Shown here piece by piece: positions 15,622 to 23,594 of a stretch of 37,836 nucleotides of DNA. Source of the stretch: a bacterium (candidate division B38) B3_B38 (GTDB lineage: Bacteria > Acidobacteriota > B3-B38 > Guanabaribacteriales > B3-B38); NCBI GenBank assembly GCA_005223145.1, contig NJBL01000017.1, forward strand, positions 1-37,836, in the 5' to 3' direction. Each line of letters begins with the position of its first letter. Position 1 is the first letter of the stretch. The position numbers and the translations under genes are program-made. The notes under the pieces were generated by a model. It ran no database searches, was not told the origin of the DNA, and saw only the letters and a program-made list of their open reading frames with translations.

Positions 15622-16782
15622 TTATAAGGCATAAGGGAGTACCTCCTGTGCTTTTTTATATCTTTCTACACCTAACAGATAAGTACCCAACACCCGGCAG
15701 CTATGCTCCTCATCCTGAAAGCCGGGGAATCTGCCCATGAATCTCCATAGATTACGAAAGAAACACTCCACTATATTCGTGGTCCTCAGCCGATGTCTCC
15801 ACTGCCGAGGGCAGGCATAATAGGCAATGGTCAAAGGGAAATATCTCTCCAGCAGGGCAACCATCTCAGTCTCTCTCTGCTGCCACCTCCCCTTAAATGC
15901 CCCATAAAACCTCATGGCTTCTTCTCTGCTAACCGCCTCATAAATCCACCAGAACTCCTTCCTCAACCTCCTCCGATTGGCCAGGCTTCTGTCTGCCAGA
16001 TGCCTCTCCAGATTCTTGGCTAAATGAACTAAACACAGCTGCCTCTTAGAGAAGGGATAGACAAAATCAGCCGCTGAAAATATGCCTGAAAACCCATCCC
16101 CTACCACCAACTCCACCTCCTCTAACCCTCTCTCATACAGGCGATTGAACAGTACATAATACCCCTCGAAGTCTTCCCTGCGCCTCACCTCCCAGTCCAC
16201 CACCTCAAACTCCCCCTCCTCATCCACACCTACCGCCACTAAGAGCACCCCTTTCCTCCGGCGATAACCTCTCCTGAAGGTGACCATTACCCCGTCTACC
16301 ACTAGTACCTTATACTGAGCCCTCCTTAGCGGTCTTGCTCTCTTCTGCTCTATCTCGCTGTGGGCTTTCTTTATCATGGCGGAGATGGAGGAGAAGCTGA
16401 GGGAGTCTTTCAACAGAAGGTAGAGGCTGCTCGATACCCTCCTTAAGCTCATCCCTCCCACCACCGCGGAGAATATCCACTCCCCTAACTCCTTAAGCAT
16501 CCTCTCGTTCTTCCTCAACCAGCTCACCTCTTGCCCTTCCTCCCTTATGCGGGGAATCTTAAGCCCCTCCAGGCTGCCCCAGGGGGTCAGGAAACTCTTC
16601 CTCTGACGGTATCCCCATCTCCACCCCCTGGAGCCTCCCCTCTGATACCTCCCTCTGCCTAACACCTTCCTCTGCTCCTCCAATAACACTGCCTCCACCG
16701 CCTCCTTCAATGCCTTGAGCACATACCCCTTGATTTCTTCCCAGGCTCCCGTTACAATATCTGATAGTGATACTTGATCCAT
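15622..16782 (-). CDS. IS256-family (mutator-type) transposase
   Basis: A 386-residue DDE transposase. The acidic residues are the Asp in VVDGVMVTF, the Asp in VVGDGFSGIF and the Glu in RTTNIVECFFRNLWRF. The family signature QLCLVHLAKNLERHL lies before the final Glu, and a Lys/Arg-rich DNA-binding N-terminal part with a GWRWGYRQRKSFLTPWG segment precedes the catalytic core. Length is normal for the family and there is no frameshift, so it may still be active. AAGGAGGAGA lies just upstream of the ATG. Composition is like the surrounding genome, which argues against a very recent arrival from a distant host. Confidence 0.93.
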   Translation of the reverse strand: MDQVSLSDIVTGAWEEIKGYVLKALKEAVEAVLLEEQRKVLGRGRYQRGGSRGWRWGYRQRKSFLTPWGSLEGLKIPRIREEGQEVSWLRKNERMLKELGEWIFSAVVGGMSLRRVSSSLYLLLKDSLSFSSISAMIKKAHSEIEQKRARPLRRAQYKVLVVDGVMVTFRRGYRRRKGVLLVAVGVDEEGEFEVVDWEVRRREDFEGYYVLFNRLYERGLEEVELVVGDGFSGIFSAADFVYPFSKRQLCLVHLAKNLERHLADRSLANRRRLRKEFWWIYEAVSREEAMRFYGAFKGRWQQRETEMVALLERYFPLTIAYYACPRQWRHRLRTTNIVECFFRNLWRFMGRFPGFQDEEHSCRVLGTYLLGVERYKKAQEVLPYAL

Positions 16783-16837
16783 GGGTATCTCCTCCTTTTT
16801 GTGTTCATCAGGAGATACCCTCTCTTATTTTGAAGAG

Positions 16838-16860
16838 AATTTCAACACTAAATTATACAG
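16838..16860 (+). repeat. Terminal inverted repeat, transposase start side
   Basis: AATTTCAACACT at the inner end and TACAG at the outer end; the reverse complement of 15595-15618 with a one-base length difference. Confidence 0.75.
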
Positions 16861-16907
16861 CCTCATATAGAAAATAAGAGTCGTAAGAGGGGATAGGTAT
16901 TGTATTT

Positions 16908-17801
16908 CTATCCCGACTTGGTATTTCGTTTCTGCGCCAGGTTTTTGTGGTGGCACATGAGGTAGTAGTAGGCCAGGCCTTTGTAGTCGCCCCAGGACTG
17001 AGAGGCGAATTCAGAAATCTCGTCCAGGGATTTGTCTTTGAGCTGGGGGTAGAAGGACTGAAAGATTTTGGCGCTCCACACATCCAGCGGGAAGGCGTTA
17101 TATCGTTTGAATCTCCACAGGAGCAGGCCTTCTGCGGTCCAGGGTCCGACCCATTTTATCTTCAGCAGCTCATTCTTTAGCTCATCGTCGGGCAGCGACC
17201 CCAACTGCTCCAGACCCCAGCCGCTGGCAGTCATCTCGGCAGCCCATTTTACCCGCTTGGCTCTGAAGCCCAATTTGCACCCTTTTATCTCTTCCAATGT
17301 CGCCGCCGCCAGTGCCCCGGGGCTGGGAAAGGCGTAGAGGTCATCGACCCGCTCGCCGAACTTCCTCACCAGGCAGTCTATCATCTCCACCCCCCGCTGA
17401 AAGGAGACCCACTGCAGGCAAAACCCAATCACCAATTCCTCAAACAGAGTGGGCGCGCTCTGTATCTTAAGACCGCGGAGCTCCTTTACCGCACGCTTCA
17501 ACACAGGGTCTTTTTCAGCCATGGAGTAAAACCCCCTCACATCGTCCCCGGTGCTAAACATGAAGGACACAGTGTCCTTAATCTCCTCCTGCTCTTCTTG
17601 GCTCACTTGCGGTCGGGTAGAAATTGACAAGCGGGGGCTATTTACAGAGCCAACGGATTTCACCAACACACTCACCAGCTTACCAGACAGAAGCCTTAGA
17701 ACCCGGGAATATGTTCCTTGAGAATATTTCGCTGGCGGAAGGATGTGCAAATAAGACGCCGTCAGCCCAAAATTAAACGGAGGTACCGGTTTTATCTCCA
17801 T
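16908..17801 (-). CDS. DNA-3-methyladenine glycosylase-like protein (AlkA/OGG family)
   Basis: A 297-residue HhH-GPD base-excision glycosylase. The helix-hairpin-helix is LLKIKWVGPWTAEGLLLWRF, followed by the catalytic Asp in FPLDVWSAKIF. An N-terminal beta-rich domain (residues 1-90) precedes it, as in AlkA and OGG. The absence of a Lys in the hairpin (VGPWTAE instead of VGxK) points to a monofunctional AlkA-type enzyme that excises alkylated bases, rather than a lyase such as OGG1. It closes the minus-strand repair-rich block (nth, alkA-like). A 7-bp hairpin (16890-16914) overlaps its stop codon and may be a weak terminator. Confidence 0.82.
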   Translation of the reverse strand: MEIKPVPPFNFGLTASYLHILPPAKYSQGTYSRVLRLLSGKLVSVLVKSVGSVNSPRLSISTRPQVSQEEQEEIKDTVSFMFSTGDDVRGFYSMAEKDPVLKRAVKELRGLKIQSAPTLFEELVIGFCLQWVSFQRGVEMIDCLVRKFGERVDDLYAFPSPGALAAATLEEIKGCKLGFRAKRVKWAAEMTASGWGLEQLGSLPDDELKNELLKIKWVGPWTAEGLLLWRFKRYNAFPLDVWSAKIFQSFYPQLKDKSLDEISEFASQSWGDYKGLAYYYLMCHHKNLAQKRNTKSG

Positions 17802-17885
17802 AAGCTCATTTTCTTATGCGTATGTAAGACTGCAGAGCATCAGGCTCTGCCAAAAACTTCAGTTACAAAAATCCTGTCAATGGTA

Positions 17886-18632
17886 TTATAGCTTGCTGAG
17901 GATATCCGGCCCCTCGGCGGTGATAGCTACGGTATGCTCGAACTGGGCGGAGAGGCTCCGGTCCTTGGTAATCACCGTCCAGCCGTCGGAGAGAACCTCC
18001 ACCTGGTAGGCGCCGGAATTGACCATCGGCTCAATAGCCAGCACCATCCCCTCCCGCAGGCGGGGTCCGGTATGGGGAAGGCCGAAGTGGGGCACCTGGG
18101 GCTCCTCGTGCATATTCCTGCCGATGCCGTGTCCGGTATACTCGCGCACCACCGAGAAGCCGTTGGCCTCGGCCATGGCCTGCACGGCATAGGATATATC
18201 CCCGATTCGGTTGCCCGCCAGCGCCTGCTCGATGCCCTTGTAGAGGCAATGCTGGGTGACCTCCATCAGCCTGATGGCCGCGCTACTAACTATCCCCACG
18301 GGAAAGGTAGCCGCCGCATCCCCGCAGTAGCCGTTCAGCTTCACCCCCACATCTATGCTGATAATATCCCCCTCCTTGAGTTTTTCCCTGGAGGGTATGG
18401 TGTGCACCACCTGATGGTTGACCGAGGCGCAGATGGTACTGGGATAGCCGCGATATCCCTTGAAGGCGGGCGTCGCTCCGTGACGGCGAATGAAATCCTC
18501 CGTCCACTGGTCCAGTTCCAGGGTGGTGACTCCGGGAGTTATTATCTTATTAAGCTGCGAGAGTATGAGAGCCACCAGCCGCCCACTCTGGCGCATGAGC
18601 TCAATCTCTTCTTTTGACTTCAGGTATATCAT
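17886..18632 (-). CDS. map: Methionine aminopeptidase, type I
   Basis: A 248-residue enzyme that removes the initiator Met from new proteins. All five metal ligands are visible: the two Asp in SIDVGVKLNGYCGDAAATF, the His in TGHGIGRNMHEEP, the Glu in MVLAIEPMV and the Glu in FEHTVAITAEGP. Length and the absence of an N-terminal extension fit bacterial type Ia. GAGGAGCAAG lies just upstream of the ATG. It is 55 bases downstream of the LUD gene on the same strand. In most bacteria map is in the ribosomal protein or secY region; here it is among repair and nucleotide genes. Confidence 0.95.
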   Translation of the reverse strand: MIYLKSKEEIELMRQSGRLVALILSQLNKIITPGVTTLELDQWTEDFIRRHGATPAFKGYRGYPSTICASVNHQVVHTIPSREKLKEGDIISIDVGVKLNGYCGDAAATFPVGIVSSAAIRLMEVTQHCLYKGIEQALAGNRIGDISYAVQAMAEANGFSVVREYTGHGIGRNMHEEPQVPHFGLPHTGPRLREGMVLAIEPMVNSGAYQVEVLSDGWTVITKDRSLSAQFEHTVAITAEGPDILSKL

Positions 18633-18687
18633 CTTGCTCCTCTAATCTGATAAATTTGCTTAGTCGCCCACAGGGATGCCTATCCCC

Positions 18688-19335
18688 TTAGAAGCCCAAC
18701 GGCTCACCCACCAGCATCACCACCATCCTCCCTTTTTTTGGCTCGCCTTCAATTACGGCTATTTTATTGCATATCCGCTCCGGTGGGAGGCAGGCATATT
18801 CGTCGCAGATGCCGGTCTGGGCGCAGGGGGTATTTCGGCCCAGGCGGATGCTGTTCATAGGGGCAACGACGGTCTTTATCCGCCGAATGCCCGCCTCTAC
18901 ATCCTCCACAATCTTGTTAACGCCGGCGATGATAATCACCTTTGATGGTCCGAAAAGCATGGCAGCCACCCTGTTTCCCATCCCGTCGATATTGACCAGC
19001 TCTCCGTCCAGGGTTATGGCGTTGGTGCTGGAGATGAAGACATCGGCTCTGAGGTTTTGCAGCCGCAGCTCATACACCTGCTCTCTGGTAAGGCCTGGCT
19101 GATAGCGGTCGAGCAGGTTGAGGTCTCCCTTGCGGAGTTCATCTATCAGCCCGGATTCCGCCACGGTGGTCGAGCCGCCCAGCCCGACGGTGGCTCCGCT
19201 GGGGATTTCCTTCATTACCAGGCGGAAAGCTTCTTCTTTGGTGGGGGCGTATATCCCGGTGATATACCTTCGCTCCAGCGCCTGGATTATCTTTTCTGCC
19301 TGTTTCTGGTAAAATATCTTCCTTTCATCGGTCAT
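18688..19335 (-). CDS. LUD domain protein (LutC/DUF162 family)
   Basis: A 215-residue protein of the lactate utilization (LUD) domain family, related to LutC and to the C-terminal part of LutB. Motifs are IPSGATVGLGGSTTVAESGL, the SSTNAITLDGELVNIDGMGN core and IIAGVNKIVEDVEAGIRRI. A late Cys cluster, CAQTGICDEYAC (three Cys), is present followed by ICNK; it is typical of the stand-alone DUF162 subfamily. LutC takes part in oxidation of L-lactate; the function of this subgroup is not established. It lies seven bases downstream of nth, so it is in the same operon. Confidence 0.85.
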   Translation of the reverse strand: MTDERKIFYQKQAEKIIQALERRYITGIYAPTKEEAFRLVMKEIPSGATVGLGGSTTVAESGLIDELRKGDLNLLDRYQPGLTREQVYELRLQNLRADVFISSTNAITLDGELVNIDGMGNRVAAMLFGPSKVIIIAGVNKIVEDVEAGIRRIKTVVAPMNSIRLGRNTPCAQTGICDEYACLPPERICNKIAVIEGEPKKGRMVVMLVGEPLGF

Positions 19336-19342
19336 TATGTTC

Positions 19343-20089
19343 TTACCCTCCTGCCTTCTGGTTTAAAAAGGGGATTCCTTCCCTTTCGCTTGTCTGCACC
19401 TCGTGCCAGTAATCGCAGTGGTCTTTAATAGGGCAGCGGGGACAAAGGGGCAGGCGGGCTCGGCAGATGGTCCTTCCAAGTTTTATGAGGTTTATATGAA
19501 AGGAGAGCGACCTGCCCGGCGGGACCAGCTCCTGCATCTGATGGAAGATCTTTTCTGCCGGGGCTTTGGATAAGACCAGACCGGTGCGGCGGCAGATGCG
19601 AGCGATGTGGGTATCTACCGGAAAGACCTCCTTCCCGCAGGCGAACAGCAGCACCACGCTGCTGGTTTTGAGCCCCACGCCCTTCAGCCCGCTCAGGGTC
19701 TCCATCGCCTGCGGCAGGCTCATGTCGCATATAAAGTCAAGGCTGAGCCTCCCCTGGCTCTGCTCAATCCACTGCAAAATATCCTTTATCCGCTGGCTCT
19801 TCTGGTTGGCTAAGCCCCCTATCTTTATGGCTTCGGCTATCTTCCGCGGGGAAGCCCGGGCGACATCCTCCCAGGTGGGGAACCTCTCCCGCAGCCCGGA
19901 GAGAGCTTGGTCACGGTTGCGGTCGTTGGTGTTCTGAGAGAGGATGGTGGAGATGAGACAGGTGAGAGGGTCGGGGCGTCGGGCGAGCTGCGGCTCACCC
20001 AACTCCCGCTCCAGCGCACAGACCATGGAGGCAACCCTCAGGCTCTTGACTGCCAGCGAGGGCTCCTGTTCAAGCTTTTGGCGCGGCAT
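19343..20089 (-). CDS. nth: Endonuclease III-like DNA glycosylase/AP lyase
   Basis: About 248 residues. It removes oxidised pyrimidines and cleaves at abasic sites. The helix-hairpin-helix LSGLKGVGLKTSSVVLLFA holds the catalytic Lys (KTS), and the following FPVDTHIARICRR holds the catalytic Asp. The C-terminal [4Fe-4S] loop is C-x6-C-x2-C-x5-C (CRARLPLCPRCPIKDHC). The ATG at 20089 has AAGAAGG five bases upstream and is better than a GTG at 20095. Its start lies two bases after the stop of the exported peptidase gene. Confidence 0.92.
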   Translation of the reverse strand: MPRQKLEQEPSLAVKSLRVASMVCALERELGEPQLARRPDPLTCLISTILSQNTNDRNRDQALSGLRERFPTWEDVARASPRKIAEAIKIGGLANQKSQRIKDILQWIEQSQGRLSLDFICDMSLPQAMETLSGLKGVGLKTSSVVLLFACGKEVFPVDTHIARICRRTGLVLSKAPAEKIFHQMQELVPPGRSLSFHINLIKLGRTICRARLPLCPRCPIKDHCDYWHEVQTSEREGIPFLNQKAGG

Positions 20090-20091
20090 GG

Positions 20092-21417
20092 TCACCTTCT
20101 TGCTGATTGGGAAAGCTGCTTGCCCCTGAAGACGGGCACCTTGCTCTCGGAGAATGCGGCGCGGATAACAGGGGAGAGCAGGGGCTTGCTTATCCCTTCA
20201 ACGACCAGCACATCCTCGCCCCTCATTTCCAGATAGACCAGAGCCTCCTCGGTCTGCCAGAGCGAGGAGTTCTCTCCCTCCTCCTCTAATCTCTCACGGC
20301 GATACTTTTTCTTTATCAATCTCTTGTAGGCGGTGTAAAATTCCCGGGCATCGCCGGGGCTATCCCAGGTGGAAAGCCAGATGAGGACTACCCCTTCTCT
20401 TCCTTGATAGGTGTGGTAGCTGTCACCATCCCACCCGCGGGAAGCCGCCTTGGCTTCGTGATCGGAGAGAAAGGTCTGGATGAGCATCTCCACATCCAGC
20501 TCCCCCATCACATTGCCGTAGAGGAGCCGCCAGTCGGCGGGGATGACCTCCTGCAATCGGCTGAGGTCAACCATTACCGGGAGGTCCTCCGCTTCCCCGT
20601 ATTTTTCAAAGTGTATGACCTGCTCGGTGGACCGGGGGAGGCGGCTGAAGAGGTGCGATAAGTCCTTGCTTTTCATCTGTTTGAGGTAATTCTGGTAAAA
20701 GGTTGTCCCCTCAAGGTAGGGGAAGAGGAGATGTCTCTGGAAATAGGAAGGAGCGGATGAGAAGACTGGAGTGAAGCCCATCTGCAGCTCCACGGCGCTC
20801 TTCATAAGGGGTCCCAGCTCAGGGAGCTCCGCTAATTGACCGCCGGTGAGATACTCTATCATCACCGCGGTGGCTACTCCCTCAATCACCGCCTGGCGGG
20901 CAAGGATGAGGTCGTCATTATCGGAACTATCCGTCAGCAGGGAGAGGAGGTCAAAGTGCTGGTCCTGGAGGGCGTGGGTCAGCTCGTGGGATGCGATGAC
21001 CGCTCGCAACTGGTCGGGATATCCCTTTACCAAAAAGAGCTGCTTGGTCTCCGGGTCGTAGAAGCCCCCTACCTGCTCCTGATAGAGAGATAGCAGCAGC
21101 TCCTTCACATCGGTCCCGGCAGGAAGGAAGCCGAACTTGACCAGGCTCTTCTGCCACCCCTCAAGCCTGGCCGGGGGATACTCCTCATCTATCTTGCTGA
21201 GGAGATAACTGCGCAGCTCAGCCCGCTCTTTGAACTTCACCTGCACCTTGTGTTTCACCGATAGCCCCGAAAGCCTGCTCACCTGCTGGAGAATCTCATC
21301 TGCCCACTGAGAGAGCTCCTCCTCCTGAGTGCTGGCGGGCTGAATGAGTGCCGCCCCGCACAGAAACACCAGGGCTAAGACGAGGGTAAGAGAAAACAGA
21401 AATCTACACCGCCACAT
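20092..21417 (-). CDS. Exported HEXXH-type metallopeptidase-like protein
   Basis: About 441 residues. The N-terminus is a signal peptide (basic WRCR, then a hydrophobic segment rich in Leu, Val and Phe, ending near QPASTQ). The zinc-binding motif is HELTHALQDQHFDL, with an upstream GGFYDPETKQLFLV strand and a downstream Glu-rich helix (AVIEGVATAVMIEYL) that may hold the third ligand. It therefore looks like a secreted gluzincin. I do not know its substrate. The ATG at 21417 lies inside thyX, whose last codons also supply GGTGGAG as ribosome binding site. The longer GTG start at 21462 would put extra non-signal residues first. It is coupled to thyX upstream and nth downstream, an odd place for an exported protease. 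Confidence 0.78.
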   Translation of the reverse strand: MWRCRFLFSLTLVLALVFLCGAALIQPASTQEEELSQWADEILQQVSRLSGLSVKHKVQVKFKERAELRSYLLSKIDEEYPPARLEGWQKSLVKFGFLPAGTDVKELLLSLYQEQVGGFYDPETKQLFLVKGYPDQLRAVIASHELTHALQDQHFDLLSLLTDSSDNDDLILARQAVIEGVATAVMIEYLTGGQLAELPELGPLMKSAVELQMGFTPVFSSAPSYFQRHLLFPYLEGTTFYQNYLKQMKSKDLSHLFSRLPRSTEQVIHFEKYGEAEDLPVMVDLSRLQEVIPADWRLLYGNVMGELDVEMLIQTFLSDHEAKAASRGWDGDSYHTYQGREGVVLIWLSTWDSPGDAREFYTAYKRLIKKKYRRERLEEEGENSSLWQTEEALVYLEMRGEDVLVVEGISKPLLSPVIRAAFSESKVPVFRGKQLSQSARR

Positions 21418-22030
21418 CGGGCTCCACCAGCACATTGTCCTGATTAAGCTTGAACATACCAAAGATGATGGGGGCTTCCTTCTGGAGGATTTTCAGAATG
21501 CGGGCTGCCAGCTCCCTTATCTCCCACTGGGCATGGGAGGTGAGCCGCAGCTTAAAGATGTGCATCCATTCCCTTAAATTAGCGGTCATCACCAGGTTGG
21601 TGGCGCAGGCATTGGGGAGGAGGAATCGGGCATCCTCCTTGGGAATGTTAAGACCCAAGAGAGAGGCATAGGCTTTTTGCCCAGCGCCGATGGTCTGGTG
21701 GTAGAGGCGAGCAGCCTCTGCATTGCCGGCGATGGTGGGCGGGGTGATGTAGTCAAATCCCTCCTCTCGCACATATCTCTGCGAGCGCTGGGAGAAGGTA
21801 GCCAACCGATGACGCACCAGCTGGAGTGAGCCGGCACGGGAGATCCCTGAAATATCAAAGGTAGCCCAGGCATGCTCAAAGACCGACATGTGCCCGGCTC
21901 GCATGAGATTATGAAGGAACTTCTCGGTCACCCGGTCGTAGAGGCGGTGGCGGGTATCGTAGCAGGTGCGAGCCGCCAGCTCGATTATTTTCTCCGCATC
22001 TTTGGTGATGCGTAAAAGCTCTACTTTCAT
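21404..22030 (-). CDS. thyX: Flavin-dependent thymidylate synthase
   Basis: A 208-residue ThyX that methylates dUMP to dTMP using methylene-tetrahydrofolate and FAD. The signature RHRx7S is present as RHRLATFSQRS followed by QRY. Other conserved parts are HMSVFEHAWATF, LPNACATNLVMTANLREW and RLTSHAQWEIRELA. It replaces ThyA in many anaerobes and thermophiles. GGGGGAGTGGG lies upstream of the ATG. It heads a compact operon of thyX, exported peptidase, nth, LUD and probably map and the alkA-like gene, with a promoter at 22114-22142. Confidence 0.95.
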   Translation of the reverse strand: MKVELLRITKDAEKIIELAARTCYDTRHRLYDRVTEKFLHNLMRAGHMSVFEHAWATFDISGISRAGSLQLVRHRLATFSQRSQRYVREEGFDYITPPTIAGNAEAARLYHQTIGAGQKAYASLLGLNIPKEDARFLLPNACATNLVMTANLREWMHIFKLRLTSHAQWEIRELAARILKILQKEAPIIFGMFKLNQDNVLVEPDVAV

Positions 22031-22113
22031 CGTCCCACTCCCCCTGCAGAGCGAATTGATAGCATATTTTTACCCTCCCTTTCTTCCAAGATTCCTCCCG
22101 TTCACTTCTTTAA

Positions 22114-22142
22114 ATAGTAATATATAACCAAAGGGTAGTCAA
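22114..22142 (-). promoter_or_regulatory. Promoter of the thyX operon
   Basis: On the minus strand TTGACT (22142-22137), a 17-base spacer and TACTAT (22119-22114), about 80 bases above thyX. Confidence 0.5.
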
Positions 22143-22191
22143 TTGTATTTTGACGCTTACTTGACCCTGTCGAGAAATTCGTCTCCAACAG

Positions 22192-22218
22192 TTGACAATG
22201 AGAAGGTTATCTTATAAT
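22192..22218 (+). promoter_or_regulatory. Promoter of the exported hydrolase cluster
   Basis: TTGACA (22192-22197) and TATAAT (22213-22218) with a short 15-base spacer, about 30 bases above the first amidohydrolase. It is divergent from the thyX promoter. Confidence 0.5.
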
Positions 22219-22247
22219 ATGTGTCTATGTTTTTTGGGGAGTAAAGG

Positions 22248-23504
22248 ATGTTTCAAAGGTCTGTTGTTATAGCCGCAATTCTCATTATGCTCTCAGGTCT
22301 GTTTATTTTCCCGACTGCAGGTGAGGAGAAGGTAATTGCCATCAGAGCTGGCAAGGTGCACACAGTCACCGGGGGGATTGTAGAGGACGGGATTATATTG
22401 ATCAAAGAAGGAAAATTCTTAGCAGTGGGAAAAGGGATTGACATCCCCGAAGGCGCCACCGTGATAGATGTCCCCCAGGGAGTAGTAATCCCCGGCTTGA
22501 TAGACACCCATTCCCACCTGGGGCTGGGACCGAGCGGGGGTATCACCGAGGACAACGAGATGACCAGCCCCGCCACCCCGGGGCTGCGGATAATAGACTC
22601 GCTCCATCCCAGGGGACTGATGCCCCACCAGGATTCTTACCTCGACGCCATCTCCGAGGGAGTTACCACCGTCATTGCTCGCCCCGGAAGCGGTAATGTT
22701 ATCGGAGGGCTATCGGCTCTGATCAAGCTGAGTGGCGAGACGGTGGACGAGATGGTACTCCGATTCCCCCAGGATATGAAGATGGCCATGGGAGCTCGAG
22801 GAGGTCTGCCAGGGTATCCGGCCACCCGTATGGGAACTGCCTGGACAGTGCGGAAAGCTATGAACGAAGCGCAGGAATACGCCGACCAGTGGGAGGAATA
22901 CCGTAAGGAAAAGGAAAAAAACAAGGATGCCAATCCCCCCAAAGTTGACCTGGACAAGGAAGCCCTGCTCAAAGTCATGAAGGGAGAGCTTCCCGTGCAT
23001 ATCCACTGCAGTCCGACAGTGGACATCCTGACCGCCTTGAGGCTGGGTGAGGAGTTTCACTTCAAGAAGCTCTCCTTAGGCCACGCCACCGGTGCCTATA
23101 AGGTAGCTGACGAGCTGGCTAAGCAAGGAGTGGCGGTGGCAGTGGGTCCCCAGATGATGGTCTTCGATGAGGAGCGCGAGGAATTGGTTAATTTAGCCGA
23201 TTTCCTCCTCCGGGCAGGAGTAAAGGTGAGCATCATAACCGATGCCGATGTGGTGCAGCAGGAATTCCTCCGCTATCAGGCTGCCATTGCCATAAAATAC
23301 GGTATGGACCCCGAGGAGGCTCTCAAGGCGATAACCATCTATCCCGCTCAGTTCGTCGGAGCAGCCGACCGCCTGGGGAGCATTGAAGAAGGGAAGGATG
23401 CCGACCTGGTCATCTTCGACGGCGACCCTTTTGATACTATGACGCAGGTGCTGAAGGTGTTCATAAACGGGAAGCTGGTCTATGAAAAAAAGGATGAGAG
23501 CTGA
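22248..23504 (+). CDS. Exported amidohydrolase, metal site intact
   Basis: A 418-residue amidohydrolase-superfamily protein with a signal peptide (residues 1-25, ending FPTAGEE), so probably periplasmic or secreted. The metal site looks complete: H88 and H90 in DTHSHLG, H251/H253 in VHIHCS, H279 in LGHATG and Asp332 or 334 in ITDAD. The N- and C-terminal parts form the small beta-sandwich seen in the imidazolonepropionase/prolidase-like group, including the closing motif IEEGKDADLVIFDGDPF. Relatives include dipeptidases and prolidase-like peptidases. GGGAGTAAAGG precedes the ATG. It is paralogous to the next gene along its whole length. Confidence 0.88.
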   Translation: MFQRSVVIAAILIMLSGLFIFPTAGEEKVIAIRAGKVHTVTGGIVEDGIILIKEGKFLAVGKGIDIPEGATVIDVPQGVVIPGLIDTHSHLGLGPSGGITEDNEMTSPATPGLRIIDSLHPRGLMPHQDSYLDAISEGVTTVIARPGSGNVIGGLSALIKLSGETVDEMVLRFPQDMKMAMGARGGLPGYPATRMGTAWTVRKAMNEAQEYADQWEEYRKEKEKNKDANPPKVDLDKEALLKVMKGELPVHIHCSPTVDILTALRLGEEFHFKKLSLGHATGAYKVADELAKQGVAVAVGPQMMVFDEEREELVNLADFLLRAGVKVSIITDADVVQQEFLRYQAAIAIKYGMDPEEALKAITIYPAQFVGAADRLGSIEEGKDADLVIFDGDPFDTMTQVLKVFINGKLVYEKKDES

Positions 23505-23594
23505 ACACCCTTCAGGCACCGTCTTTAGATACTGTTAAGCGATCTTCAGAATATTAAGGATATATATCTGTCATTTTTAAAGGAGAAAAGAAGG

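Larger units (their letters stand above)
15595..16860 (-). mobile_element. IS256-family insertion sequence, apparently complete
   Basis: About 1.27 kb with an intact transposase gene and imperfect terminal inverted repeats (15595-15618 and 16838-16860). Both begin CTGTA and share AGTGTTGAAATT at the inner end. It lies between apgM and the alkA-like gene and disrupts neither. The flanking bases show no convincing 8-9 bp target duplication, so the insertion may be old or the true ends a few bases different. Confidence 0.85.

Noticed and set aside
16890-16914. Terminator after the alkA-like gene
   Set aside because: The stem is only seven base pairs, overlaps the stop codon and has no clear T-tract, so it is mentioned only in the gene entry.
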